Positions 20,526-27,899 of a stretch of 27,899 nt of DNA are shown in pieces. A model generated the notes under the pieces. That model did not search any database. It was given only the letters and a program-made list of their open reading frames with translations, and had not been told where the DNA came from. The translations under genes were made by a program, and so were the position numbers. Location of the stretch: positions 1 to 27,899 of IMG/VR virus record IMGVR_UViG_3300025108_006086; one strand, 5' to 3'. Source of the stretch: a virus. Positions within the stretch are counted from its first letter, which is position 1. Every line of letters starts with the position of its first letter.

Positions 20526-22263
20526 TACTATTCCATTCGGTTTTTATAGAATTCATGGAAGTTACTGCATTATTGTATATGCGAGTTTGTGCTGGTTGAA
20601 TACGAGCAATGTATATGTGTCGAATCTTTGCTTCTGTTACTCGACTTGGTATACCGCCTTCAGTCCAGTACTTGAATGAATCCATATACTGGTTTGTCAG
20701 GTTTGCTACATTTTGATGATTACTATATTGAAGGTCTAGTAATTGTGTGATTCTGTTCTTTATTGCTGTTTTGTTTATAAAGTTCTTATTATTTAAGGCT
20801 TCACGCATTTCATTCATTAATGTTTGAGAATCTCTTGTGTAGTTCAATTGTCTTTGTTGCCATTCTCTTACCATCGCTCTGGCTCTTAGTGAAACTACTT
20901 CTCGTTTCTTCATTGCTTCTGATTCTTTTTCTTCGGCTGTTGCTTGTCTTGTTGCCCCAATACGCTTCATAAATTCGTCCATAGTTTCGCCATCTCTTCT
21001 TTCCGGCATTGCATCTTCATCAAAACTATCAGATGGTCTTGCTTTCGGACGAATACTTTCATTTGGTGCTGAAGAATGTAAAACAGAGTCATGGGTAGTG
21101 TATGTTTTTGCCGCTTCTGTGAATGGTGATTGAGGGACACCAGCCTTTAGTAATGCTTCGGCTTTAGCCGCATCTAGTTTCTTAGTTACTTGACTTGCAT
21201 CTACCCTAGAATCTACGGATGTTTCTATAGAATTAGGCATACTCGTGCCTAAAGGTTGATTTAGTTGAGCAATAGCACCTTGCATGGCTGGTGAGCCTGT
21301 ATTATTCAGTACGTTTACTTTACAAGGGTCAGTTGCCGCACTTCCTATAAGTAGAGCCATCGCTTTTCTAAGTAATTCGGCTGCCATATCAGCAAGAGAA
21401 CTAATCTCTGTAGAGATTTGTGTGGTCATATCAGCCATAGCATTCATAATTTTTCCAACTAGAGGTGATAATGTTTGTAAGATTGTTGCTACTCCGCCAG
21501 CAATTAATCCAACTACTCCTGCAATTGCTGTAGCAACTACGCCGCCAGCACCTGTTAATGCTGAAAGAATACTTGATAATATTGCCGGAATACCAGTCTT
21601 GTTCACTAATGACGAAATATCACCAACTGCTGTTTCGATAAAATCTAAAGTACCATCAAATACCCCTCCTAGAATTCCCATCAATTGATTGAAATATCCA
21701 CATGGGTCACCAGATTCTCCGAACTGTTCATTCATTGCTGACAAAGAACTCGCATCTTCTAGTGTTTTTGGTATATCTGCTGTTTGACTGTTTGTGTGAT
21801 TAGCCAAAGATGTGTACATTGTGTTGCCTAATGCCATCAATCCCGCAATCTTTATAATTTTTTCTAAATCTACGCCTGTTGCTGATAAAACTCCTGCAAC
21901 AACTAATGCCCTATTGGCATCACTAAACCCACTAAAACCACCCTCAAGTAATCCTGCATTGATAGAACCAGTTGTACCATTCAGTGCAGAAAATAGAGAA
22001 TTAGCATAAACTGCCCTAGAAGCATAAGGATTAGTAAACGCATTAGTGTCTAATTCAGTTGATATTACGTTTAACGCCTTCTGTCTATTATATTGGTGTT
22101 GCCTTGCTTCTAATTGTGCCATCTGTAATGGTGTTAAATTAGAGGTAGAAACTGCATCAGAATACTGCTTAGGAGTTAAATTTGCGCCAGAAAAGGTAAA
22201 TGCTCCACCACCATTAGTGACAAACAGTTGATATAGTCGTTCTAATTCTGCTTCACTAGCCAT
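20506..22263 (-). CDS. Large protein of unknown function, probably virion/baseplate-associated
   Basis: 585 aa. Not a family I recognise. It begins MASEAELERLYQLFVTNGGG and has a helix-rich N-terminal third with small residues. The hydrophobic, Gly/Ala-rich centre (GAGGVVATAIAGVVGLIAGGVATIL, residues about 235-260) could be a membrane-active or transmembrane segment. A Pro/Ser-rich charged linker follows (residues about 385-450), and the C-terminal part (VREWQQRQLNYTRDSQTLMNEM) is coiled-coil-like. It starts inside the last codons of the PAAR gene (8-nt overlap), downstream of a late element shared with the 103-aa and PAAR genes. Spike-linked genes of this kind often code for tail-tip or injected proteins; that is inference. 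Confidence 0.7.
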   Translation of the reverse strand: MASEAELERLYQLFVTNGGGAFTFSGANLTPKQYSDAVSTSNLTPLQMAQLEARQHQYNRQKALNVISTELDTNAFTNPYASRAVYANSLFSALNGTTGSINAGLLEGGFSGFSDANRALVVAGVLSATGVDLEKIIKIAGLMALGNTMYTSLANHTNSQTADIPKTLEDASSLSAMNEQFGESGDPCGYFNQLMGILGGVFDGTLDFIETAVGDISSLVNKTGIPAILSSILSALTGAGGVVATAIAGVVGLIAGGVATILQTLSPLVGKIMNAMADMTTQISTEISSLADMAAELLRKAMALLIGSAATDPCKVNVLNNTGSPAMQGAIAQLNQPLGTSMPNSIETSVDSRVDASQVTKKLDAAKAEALLKAGVPQSPFTEAAKTYTTHDSVLHSSAPNESIRPKARPSDSFDEDAMPERRDGETMDEFMKRIGATRQATAEEKESEAMKKREVVSLRARAMVREWQQRQLNYTRDSQTLMNEMREALNNKNFINKTAIKNRITQLLDLQYSNHQNVANLTNQYMDSFKYWTEGGIPSRVTEAKIRHIYIARIQPAQTRIYNNAVTSMNSIKTEWNSIDSPLY

Positions 22264-22558
22264 TGATAATCACCTTACTTGAACCCGATACTATCGTTAC
22301 TCCACAAGAATGAGCATCGCCCACTCTACCCGCTGGCTGATTGTTTATTCGAACATTATGAGAACCTTTTACTAATGGTGTAACATGTGGCACACATCCT
22401 CTTGCAGGTTGTGGAACACCGTGTGGTTCTGTCTTATCAGTTACACGATATGCCGGTAATCCTTGAATAATCACATTGTCACTTCCAGGTCCACATTTTT
22501 CAGCCCCACAAGAGGCATGTGCTGTAATAGGGTCAGTTGTTCTAGCGGCCTGTGGCAT
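22256..22558 (-). CDS. PAAR-domain spike tip protein
   Basis: 100 aa. MPQAARTTDPITAHASCG, then NVIIQGLPAYRVTD, then TPLVKGSHNVRINNQPAGRVGD, and CGVTIVSGSSKVIING give the PAAR repeats (turns of the N-V-x-I-N-G type), with His/Cys residues (HASCG, CVPH, AHSC) available for the structural metal. PAAR proteins cap the gp5-like central spike of contractile tails and type VI secretion machines, sharpening it for membrane piercing. Here it is between a small beta-rich protein (1-nt TAATG overlap) and the 585-aa protein, consistent with a baseplate cluster. This is the clearest virion gene in the window. Confidence 0.95.
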   Translation of the reverse strand: MPQAARTTDPITAHASCGAEKCGPGSDNVIIQGLPAYRVTDKTEPHGVPQPARGCVPHVTPLVKGSHNVRINNQPAGRVGDAHSCGVTIVSGSSKVIING

Positions 22559-22869
22559 TACGTTATCAAGCCTCCTTTCTCTGGAGTTATAATTGTTGAT
22601 GTTGCTTGAATATATGAATCTGCTGTATCTTTTCTAGTCTTTAACACTGAAATGATTTTGTCAGACTTAAAATGTACATTGTTCTCACTATCACCTGTTA
22701 CAGTAAAAGTTTGAAATGCGGCACCTTTTGGTCCCATAGCAATCGTTAATGGCTTTGTAATAACTACACTAGAATCGTCTTCAGCATCAAATTTTCCTAA
22801 GATTTCTTGACCTGTTTGTAAGTATAATGTTACAATATCACCTTTTTCATATTTCGTTTCTTTTAGCAT
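22558..22869 (-). CDS. Small beta-barrel-like protein preceding PAAR
   Basis: 103 aa. The N-terminal part (KYEKGDIVTLYLQTGQEILGKFDAEDD, SSVVITKPLTIAM) resembles an Sm-like five-strand barrel: a 'G..V.L.L..G..I.G.' start and a later hydrophobic strand pair. The match is by pattern only, so the fold is a tentative call. It is translated from its own late element 24 nt upstream, overlaps the PAAR gene by one base and is first in the spike gene run. It could be a tail adaptor or chaperone for spike assembly, or an RNA-binding Sm-like protein. Confidence 0.7.
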   Translation of the reverse strand: MLKETKYEKGDIVTLYLQTGQEILGKFDAEDDSSVVITKPLTIAMGPKGAAFQTFTVTGDSENNVHFKSDKIISVLKTRKDTADSYIQATSTIITPEKGGLIT

Positions 22870-22893
22870 TTTATTTACCTGTTGTTGTTATAT

Positions 22894-22901
22894 GTATTTA
22901 T
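22894..22901 (-). promoter_or_regulatory. T4-type late promoter element for the spike gene run
   Basis: Minus strand ATAAATAC within ACTAAATAAATACATA, 24 nt upstream of the ATG at 22869. No sigma70 promoter is seen here. Confidence 0.65.
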
Positions 22902-22924
22902 TTAGTAAAAAACTTCGCACTTAA

Positions 22925-23368
22925 TCATTTTCTATTCTTAAGATACGGTTCTATGTCATTATACACAGTTCGTTCCATAATGTCAATATCGTTCTTAATA
23001 TCTTCATATTTTTCGACTTTGCCATTTAATCTGTTCAGAACATAACCGTCCATATGGGCAACTAAGTATATTTCACCGCCTTCCGTAAGGTCTAATATTA
23101 GCCATATTTCTGGGTTATGTTCTGGGTAGGAGTGGTATAGAGTATAGAAACATCCTAATCCATTACCACTATTCGTATAGAATTCTTCGCTGATGTATTC
23201 CCATACATCTGGCCAAGTCTTCACATCATCGTAATTAAATCCGTTTGCTGAATAAGGGAAGTCTTTCCACCAATTTACGATTTCTTGTAGTGTTGATTGT
23301 GTTAATTCTTTTTGTAATTTTAATCGTAATTGTCGCCACTCATAAAGCAATATTGCTTTATCTCGCAT
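22925..23368 (-). CDS. Conserved-looking phage protein of unknown function
   Basis: 147 aa. Starts MRDKAILLYEWRQLRLKLQ and has a Trp/Tyr-rich middle (IVNWWKDFPYSANGF, TWPDVWEYISEEFYTNSGNGLGCFYTLYHSY), then IWLILDLTEGGEIYLVAHMDGYVLN and a C-terminal helix. I recall similar WW...WPD.W proteins in marine T4-like phages near tail genes, but not a name. No signal peptide or membrane segment. It follows the fibre-like gene immediately (ATG TAA ATG) and precedes the late element at 22894-22901. Tail-associated, chaperone or enzyme roles are all possible. Confidence 0.7.
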   Translation of the reverse strand: MRDKAILLYEWRQLRLKLQKELTQSTLQEIVNWWKDFPYSANGFNYDDVKTWPDVWEYISEEFYTNSGNGLGCFYTLYHSYPEHNPEIWLILDLTEGGEIYLVAHMDGYVLNRLNGKVEKYEDIKNDIDIMERTVYNDIEPYLKNRK

Positions 23369-25930
23369 TTACATCGTCCATCTTTTTACTGTGTATGAAA
23401 TTTCTGTTGTGAAGGTATCAGATTGTGTATAATTAATCTCTAAGTCATTTCCTTGAAGTCCCACATTAAATGCAATATTTGAAAATTCGTTTGCGTCTTG
23501 TACCGAGTCGCTGTTTAAGTCGTCCCATACTTCTGTGTTCTCATCTGTTATACTAGTCTTCTGTATTCCCTGTGGTACACCATTGATAACTCTAAGTGTG
23601 CCGACACGAACAAATGTATTTGTACCGTCTGTTTGTTTTAATGAATAATCTATAAAGAATGATGTGCAATCTAGTTTAGGATATTTTAAGAATGTGCCTA
23701 ATTGTTCTACAGTACCTGTTCCTAATGGTGTTACTGAATTTGCAAAAAATTTAGTACCAACATTGCTATCTGCCGCACCATTCAATGTAAAGTCTGTATC
23801 ACCTGATGATAAGATTACGTATTGTTTACCTTCTACAATAGCAGTAGCATTAATTGTTGCTTGTGTTACTGGTAGTGTTTTCTTGTATAAGTCAGAACGT
23901 AAACCAGTCGAGGATGCATATGACTTTAAATGTTGATTTGCAAATAACTGATTTCTTGATTCTTCAGTAAGAACTTCAACATGTAATCTCTTATGTCCAA
24001 ATAATCCAATCTTAGTGTCTGTCAGACTGCCAGTAACTGATGTTGATTCAACTGATGGGTCTAATGTTGCATAATTAGGTGTACTAGGAGTACCAAAATG
24101 AAAATAAGGACTATTGTCTGGTGCATTTGTATAAGGCTTTGAAGTCACACCTTCTTGTTGATAATTAAAATAATCTGAGTTCTCTGAAACTTCTACAACT
24201 ACTGTAGTATTGCCACCGGCTTGTGTTGCTGTTTTTATTTTTCCGTTAGCATAAACATCATATCCTGTTATTTCTGCAACTGTATTATTTCCATTGTCAT
24301 AAGTTGCTATGCCATTTCCTTGTCCAGCGCCTGTTGCCGTAAATGTTGTGCCAACTATAACTGAAGTTGCTACACCTGTACCTTGATAGTTTGCAAAACC
24401 AGTTCCTGAACCTACACCCGAGGCTGTAAATATAGTACCAACATTGCTATTCAATGAACCAATTGTTGTAAAGTCTGTATCACCAACAGTACTAATTGTA
24501 TATTGTTCACCAATAACAAAGTTACCAGCACCTACTTCTTGTATGCCTACATTAGTTGCTGTGAACGTTTCACCTACTGACCATGAATTTCTTCTTGCCG
24601 TACCTGTTCCTGTGCCGACGCCTGTTGCTGTAAATACTGTATCAACGTTACTATCTGCCGCTCCAATTAAAGTGAAGTCTGTTGTTCCTGCTGTTACAAT
24701 TGTATATTCTCTTCCAACTATAAAACTTCCAGAAGTCATTGCTTCTGCGAAGTATGTAAAAATAGTTGTTCCTAACGACACGATTGAATATTGTTTTCCG
24801 ACTACAAAAGAACCCGCGGCTGTAACTGCTGGTGCTCCAGCGGCTTCCCAGTTTTGTTGAACTGTTGTTGATACTTCGTCTGAAGTGGAGTTTGCTGTGC
24901 CATCACCAAGACCAGTAGTAGAATTTTTTGTAAATACTGTTCCTACGACACTATCTGCCGCTCCGAGTGCCGTAAAGTCTGTTGTGCCTGGCACTAATAT
25001 TCTATATTCTTCGCCCTCTACCAAAGTTTGTGCTGTAAAAGTCTCAAAAGTAGTTACAGTACCTGTTCCTGTGCCAACACCTGTTGCTGTAAATATTGTT
25101 CCAACATTGTTATTCGATGAACCAACTGTTGTAAAGTCTGTGTCACCTACTGTTAATATTTTATATTCTCTTCCACTGACAAGTGCTGTTGCTAAATTAG
25201 TTACAAGAGTATCTGTTCCTAATGTTGATATTGTATAATCAGTTCCAGTCACAAAAGCACCTGCGTTCACTTCTAATACACTCTGAGTGAAACCTAACGC
25301 ATGTGCATCGCCGGCTGTTGGAAAAGTAATATTCAATTCTTTACCATCAATTTTTGTAAATATAATTCTACTTACATCAGTATTTGAAGAGACAATCACA
25401 TTGGCAGCCGAAATAGCCGCGTTTGCTTGTAGTGTACTAACCAACGAAGAAGAAGTTACTCCACTCACTGAAATAGTTTCTCCCTCAACTGTAAATATTG
25501 AAGTAATTGAGTTTATATTGGGAATTAAATTTGGAGACTGAAGAACTGTTGCTTTCTTTTTATATTGAGTTAAAAGTTCGCCTTCATTAAAGGTAGCAAC
25601 ATCCGTATTAAATACTACACTTTGGGAGTATGTATTTAACGCATTCATAATATTATCTATTTCACCAGCAGGAATATCAGCAATAATTAAATCTTCATCT
25701 ACTGTTAAATTTGGAACTGGACAATCAGAACTATCTAACCAAGTCTGAATAGTTGCATGTGCATTTGTAAAAGGGTCAAATTGAATTTCGTTAACTGCAG
25801 GCTCTACTAGACCAATATATAATTGATTGGTGTCAGTAGTATAACCTAGTTCTCCGCCAGATAATGTATCACCTGAGTTTAACTCAGCACGTTTGCCTCT
25901 TCTTAATAATATTTTTACGTTTGTTGCCAT
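23369..25930 (-). CDS. Fibre/appendage-like structural protein with internal repeats
   Basis: 853 aa. The N-terminus (KILLRRGKRAELNSGDTLSG, GELGYTTDTNQLYIGL) matches the short domain common at the start of marine phage tail-fibre proteins. Residues about 221-545 hold tandem degenerate repeats of the form GxxYxIxxxGDTDFTxxGxxxSNVGTxFTATGVGTGTG, with a further copy at about 698-742. A mixed region (residues about 560-690) and a beta-rich C-terminal domain (VRVGTLRVINGVPQG...) follow. Such repeats usually make extended beta-spiral shafts. The repeats likely form the shaft, with the ends for attachment and host contact. Late element 21 nt upstream, GGGAG before the ATG. Host-binding tip not identified. 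Confidence 0.85.
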   Translation of the reverse strand: MATNVKILLRRGKRAELNSGDTLSGGELGYTTDTNQLYIGLVEPAVNEIQFDPFTNAHATIQTWLDSSDCPVPNLTVDEDLIIADIPAGEIDNIMNALNTYSQSVVFNTDVATFNEGELLTQYKKKATVLQSPNLIPNINSITSIFTVEGETISVSGVTSSSLVSTLQANAAISAANVIVSSNTDVSRIIFTKIDGKELNITFPTAGDAHALGFTQSVLEVNAGAFVTGTDYTISTLGTDTLVTNLATALVSGREYKILTVGDTDFTTVGSSNNNVGTIFTATGVGTGTGTVTTFETFTAQTLVEGEEYRILVPGTTDFTALGAADSVVGTVFTKNSTTGLGDGTANSTSDEVSTTVQQNWEAAGAPAVTAAGSFVVGKQYSIVSLGTTIFTYFAEAMTSGSFIVGREYTIVTAGTTDFTLIGAADSNVDTVFTATGVGTGTGTARRNSWSVGETFTATNVGIQEVGAGNFVIGEQYTISTVGDTDFTTIGSLNSNVGTIFTASGVGSGTGFANYQGTGVATSVIVGTTFTATGAGQGNGIATYDNGNNTVAEITGYDVYANGKIKTATQAGGNTTVVVEVSENSDYFNYQQEGVTSKPYTNAPDNSPYFHFGTPSTPNYATLDPSVESTSVTGSLTDTKIGLFGHKRLHVEVLTEESRNQLFANQHLKSYASSTGLRSDLYKKTLPVTQATINATAIVEGKQYVILSSGDTDFTLNGAADSNVGTKFFANSVTPLGTGTVEQLGTFLKYPKLDCTSFFIDYSLKQTDGTNTFVRVGTLRVINGVPQGIQKTSITDENTEVWDDLNSDSVQDANEFSNIAFNVGLQGNDLEINYTQSDTFTTEISYTVKRWTM
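23705..25270 (-). repeat. Degenerate protein-coding repeat array in the fibre-like gene
   Basis: Five near-full copies of a 40-45-residue unit start at about residues 247, 302, 400, 467 and 698. Part-units are at about 221, 374 (which runs straight into the next unit), 448 and 523. They share the strings DTDFT/TTDFT, SNVGT and FTATGVGTGTG. The partial copies break at similar places, as expected from recombination between repeats. Confidence 0.75.
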
Positions 25931-25945
25931 TTTGGACTCCCATTA

Positions 25946-26635
25946 TTACATGTATTTATCAAAATACGCTTGGACCTTGCCAGCCCATAGTCTTGCATAA
26001 TGTTCATACTCATCAGTGTCAACAACAAATTCTTGGTAGTTACCCATATTATCCGCTTCTTCGTCCCAGCCAATCATCATTATAACAATTGTTTTGATAT
26101 CAGTGCCATAAATTTCATTATGGGCTTCGGCATATGCCGCACCTTGTAAGAAGTAATCATCAATCCATTCTCGTTTCTTTGGTTTACGAGTTGTTTTAAA
26201 ATCGATGATTGCTGGTTTGCCTTCGTATACACCAACACAGTCTGTTGTGCCTGCATATAGTCCGGGATAATATAATGGGACTTCTGTTCCCCACACTTCA
26301 TCTACTTTAGATAAGCCTTGTTCGATGACAATCTGTGACAATTCTCTTGCCATCTGATGTATCAGATTTGAACCATTAGGTCGGTCTTCTTCTAGTATAT
26401 ATTTTTCTAAATGCAAGTGAACTTGTGTTCCGATACCAGTAGCAAGTCGCATAATTCTATCTGCTTCTTCATTGCCGACACGTTTGCGCCATTCAAATAA
26501 AGCAGTTTTATCTTTTAATGCGTCAAGTACAGTAGTAACACTTGGCAAAGGCTGTCCGTCAGGCGTTTGATAATGCCGACTGCCTTTAATGTTTACTCGT
26601 TCTAAGGGATTATAGGTAAATTTTTCTTTAAGCAT
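25946..26635 (-). CDS. PD-(D/E)XK nuclease, RecB/MGME1-like exonuclease
   Basis: 229 aa. HYQTPDGQPLPSVTTVLDAL is the typical start of this phage exonuclease group; then GTQVHLHLEKYI (motif I region with His/Glu), GTTDCVGVYEGKPAIIDFKTTRKPK containing the D..D-F-K catalytic set, and DYFLQGAAYAEAHNE (QxxxY motif). No iron-sulphur cysteine cluster as in Cas4/AddB, so it is nearer to MGME1/RecB-like single-domain enzymes. Probably a DNA exonuclease for recombination or host DNA breakdown. A sigma70 promoter sits so close (-10 ends 7 nt before the ATG) that the mRNA would be nearly leaderless. The late element of the fibre-like gene lies within its last codons. Confidence 0.88.
   Translation of the reverse strand: MLKEKFTYNPLERVNIKGSRHYQTPDGQPLPSVTTVLDALKDKTALFEWRKRVGNEEADRIMRLATGIGTQVHLHLEKYILEEDRPNGSNLIHQMARELSQIVIEQGLSKVDEVWGTEVPLYYPGLYAGTTDCVGVYEGKPAIIDFKTTRKPKKREWIDDYFLQGAAYAEAHNEIYGTDIKTIVIMMIGWDEEADNMGNYQEFVVDTDEYEHYARLWAGKVQAYFDKYM
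25952..25959 (-). promoter_or_regulatory. T4-type late promoter element for the fibre-like gene
   Basis: Minus strand ATAAATAC, 21 nt upstream of the ATG at 25930, overlapping the codons for the last residues (DKYM) of the exonuclease. Confidence 0.65.
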
Positions 26636-26641
26636 AGCATT

Positions 26642-26670
26642 ATTATACTATACTTTAGACCAGAAATCAA
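26642..26670 (-). promoter_or_regulatory. Sigma70 promoter for the exonuclease gene
   Basis: Minus strand -35 TTGATT (26670-26665), 17-bp spacer, -10 TATAAT (26647-26642). Predicted start about 26635, the A of the start codon. Confidence 0.65.
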
Positions 26671-26676
26671 GTGCTT

Positions 26677-27084
26677 TTAAAGATTTTCTTTGATTTCTTC
26701 GATTAGTTTTGCTTTAGTGTGGCGTCTGTCTAATTGAATACCTAGATTTTCTTCAGCCCACATATCAATTTGCTTTTTAGTCATTGATTCGAAATTTACT
26801 TCAGGTAATTCAGTTTTTTCTGCTACGGTCTTTACTGTTTCACCTACAGCAATTGATACGATTTCGCTAGTTGCTACTGTGTTTGCTAAATCTCTTGCTT
26901 CGTTGTCCGCAACACGGCCCATAAATTCACGATGTCTTTTTGCAGACTGAACTTCTTTTCTCATCTGCTTCTTTGCATCGGAAAGACCTTGCAATGGGTC
27001 TGACTTCTTATTTAAATTTTCCATGTGTTGTTTCATCTCTTTCTTAGTGAGATTAATCATGCCGCCTTTAACTATAAATGCCAT
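26677..27084 (-). CDS. Helical protein with SAP/HeH-like C-terminus, unknown function
   Basis: 135 aa. Starts MAFIVKGGMINLTKKEMKQ; highly charged and helical (KKQMRKEVQSAKRHREFMGRV). The C-terminal 40 residues (MTKKQIDMWAEENLGIQLDRRH, TKAKLIEEIKENL) have the two-helix 'KxxIxxWAxxxxxxxLxxxxxKxxLI' pattern of SAP/HeH-type modules that bind nucleic acids. It overlaps the stop of the 106-aa gene (TAATG). Not identified further; a DNA/RNA-associated or virion-packaging role is possible. Confidence 0.7.
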   Translation of the reverse strand: MAFIVKGGMINLTKKEMKQHMENLNKKSDPLQGLSDAKKQMRKEVQSAKRHREFMGRVADNEARDLANTVATSEIVSIAVGETVKTVAEKTELPEVNFESMTKKQIDMWAEENLGIQLDRRHTKAKLIEEIKENL

Positions 27085-27404
27085 TATTTTTTCACCTTTT
27101 TCTTTGCTGTTTTGACTGCCAGTTTGCGTACTGAGTCTTTATCAGCCTTGTCACTTTTATTATATTTAGAATCTAACTCTATAGCATCTACTGTGACTTT
27201 AGATATATATTTACTATTAGATAATAAATTAACCATTGATTCTGCATCAACTGTGTATCCCATCCCATTTAACTCACGAACCATCATATCCATCTGAATT
27301 GATGGAATATCATTGGCTTTTAGAGATATGAGATAAGCATTAATATCGCCCATTAATTGGGCATCGTAGTTCGCTTTCTCTTGCAATAATGCAGAGACTT
27401 TCAT
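27084..27404 (-). CDS. Small protein of unknown function with basic tail
   Basis: 106 aa, MKVSALLQEKANYDAQLMGDINAYLISLK at the start, a mixed alpha/beta middle (MVRELNGMGYTVDAESMVNLLSNSKYISKVTVDAIEL) and a strongly basic C-terminus (RKLAVKTAKKKVKK). I do not recognise it. One base separates it from the upstream 151-aa gene and it overlaps the next gene by one base, so the three form a tight co-translated set. Confidence 0.7.
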   Translation of the reverse strand: MKVSALLQEKANYDAQLMGDINAYLISLKANDIPSIQMDMMVRELNGMGYTVDAESMVNLLSNSKYISKVTVDAIELDSKYNKSDKADKDSVRKLAVKTAKKKVKK

Positions 27405-27405
27405 A

Positions 27406-27861
27406 TTAGGCTCTTTCTTCTCTACCTAAAGGATTATCTTCTTCACCTGATGCTGATTCATCACCACCCATATCTGCTTCGATATCATTTGCAAAGTCAT
27501 CACCCATATCGCCACCAAGTTCAACATCACCCATGTCATCAGAAGATTTCTCACCTGATAGAACTAGTGTTGCATCTTGTACCGCATCTTTAGCCGAACG
27601 TGCTTGTCCTAGTAGACCATTAATTGCATCATCAACTGAACCTTTAAACGTTGACGCTTGGTCAGGACCGTGTGAGTATGCCATTTCGTCTGCTAGTGGA
27701 CCGATTTGGTCGTTTTGAATTTTGCCTAGTTTCTCAATTACATCTTGTAATTCATCAACAATGCCTCTGGCTGCCATTGTGATTTCTGCCTCAGCCGCAT
27801 CAACTTCAAGTAGAGCGTTTAACTCTTCCATTAAAGTCTTTTCTAAGTTAGTTTTTTCCAT
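27406..27861 (-). CDS. Acidic helical protein, possibly structural/scaffold-associated
   Basis: 151 aa. MEKTNLEKTLMEELNALLEVDAAEAEITMAARGIVDELQDVIEKLGKI is followed by a middle helix (ADEMAYSHGPDQASTFKGSVDDAINGLLGQARSA) and a very acidic Gly/Asp-rich tail (SSDDMGDVELGGDMGDD...), ending NPLGREERA. Similar acidic helical proteins occur in marine T4-like phages near head genes, but I cannot name one. The acidic tail is typical of scaffold, decoy or assembly proteins. The ATG is preceded by AAGGAA. The region beyond 27861 to the window edge (38 nt) holds only this leader. Confidence 0.7.
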   Translation of the reverse strand: MEKTNLEKTLMEELNALLEVDAAEAEITMAARGIVDELQDVIEKLGKIQNDQIGPLADEMAYSHGPDQASTFKGSVDDAINGLLGQARSAKDAVQDATLVLSGEKSSDDMGDVELGGDMGDDFANDIEADMGGDESASGEEDNPLGREERA

Positions 27862-27899
27862 TTTATTTCCTTGGTTATTAAATTTAATTACATTCCGTA

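Noticed and set aside
24444-25238. Two plus-strand frames of 138 and 117 codons opposite the fibre-like gene
   Set aside because: Their Val/Pro/Thr periodic sequence simply mirrors the coding repeats on the minus strand; no ribosome-binding site or family match.
23705-25270. DNA repeat array as a replication origin or iterons
   Set aside because: The repeat period is 40-45 codons, in frame and protein-level; it belongs to a fibre-like coding sequence.
1-27899. tRNA genes, CRISPR arrays, insertion sequences or attachment sites
   Set aside because: I found no cloverleaf with conserved tRNA bases, no regularly spaced short repeats, no transposase or integrase and no duplicated terminal repeats.

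Overview
The window looks like part of the genome of a lytic, T4-related marine myovirus, probably one that infects a SAR11-like or other oligotrophic alphaproteobacterium. This rests on several things seen together. The DNA is AT-rich and densely packed, and every gene I accept lies on the minus strand with 1-8 nt overlaps or tiny gaps. A T4-type late-promoter octamer (ATAAATAC) sits 21-28 nt upstream of several starts. Virion genes are present (PAAR spike tip, repeat-rich fibre-like protein), as are typical marine T4-like phage accessory genes (Hsp20, peptide deformylase, PD-(D/E)XK exonuclease, twitch-type radical SAM enzyme). The host is inference. No terminase, portal, capsid, polymerase, tRNA, CRISPR array or integrase is visible here.

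Transcription runs from high to low coordinates. 22.2-27.9 kb is the virion and DNA-processing end: three small unknown proteins, an exonuclease, an 853-aa fibre-like protein with a degenerate internal repeat, an unknown 147-aa protein, a small beta-rich protein, the PAAR spike protein and an unknown 585-aa protein (20.5-22.3 kb). 13.7-20.4 kb is an accessory block: a zeta-toxin-like P-loop kinase, a glycosyltransferase, then the complete bacterial stress cassette prkA (yeaG) - DUF444 (yeaH) - spoVR (ycgB), followed by the iron/oxidative-stress protein YggX. 9.1-13.7 kb holds a nucleotide-sugar epimerase, a radical SAM enzyme, peptide deformylase, two tandem SGNH-like proteins and small proteins. 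7.4-9.0 kb holds a basic 50-aa protein, a 7Fe ferredoxin, a GNAT-like protein and a secreted glycine-zipper protein. 5.5-7.3 kb is a membrane/coiled-coil protein that appears to be extended by a programmed -1 frameshift. 2.2-5.5 kb is a proteostasis and translation-initiation module: ClpX - IF-3 - ribosomal protein bS21 - unknown - Hsp20 - ClpS. 0-2.2 kb has an EEP-fold protein, a zinc ribbon, a methyltransferase, a small unknown and the start of a TctA-family transporter.

The genes suggest a phage built to work inside a starved host. It carries its own initiation factor, a ribosomal protein, deformylase, unfoldase, N-degron adaptor and holdase to bias translation and proteolysis. It adds a starvation/stress kinase cassette, iron/redox proteins (FdxA, YggX) and a carboxylate-importer subunit for physiology. 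Promoters fall into two classes: near-consensus sigma70 promoters ahead of accessory genes and T4-type late motifs ahead of virion genes, with some genes carrying both.

The most unusual signals are: (1) an A_AAA_AAG slippery heptamer directly before the stop of the 496-aa protein, opening into an 83-codon acidic frame; (2) phage-borne IF-3 overlapping clpX and bS21 through two copies of the same 8-nt junction; (3) the intact PrkA-DUF444-SpoVR-YggX block; (4) a consensus promoter whose -10 lies in the loop of a perfect 13-bp inverted repeat; and (5) hairpins at the predicted 5' ends of transcripts.
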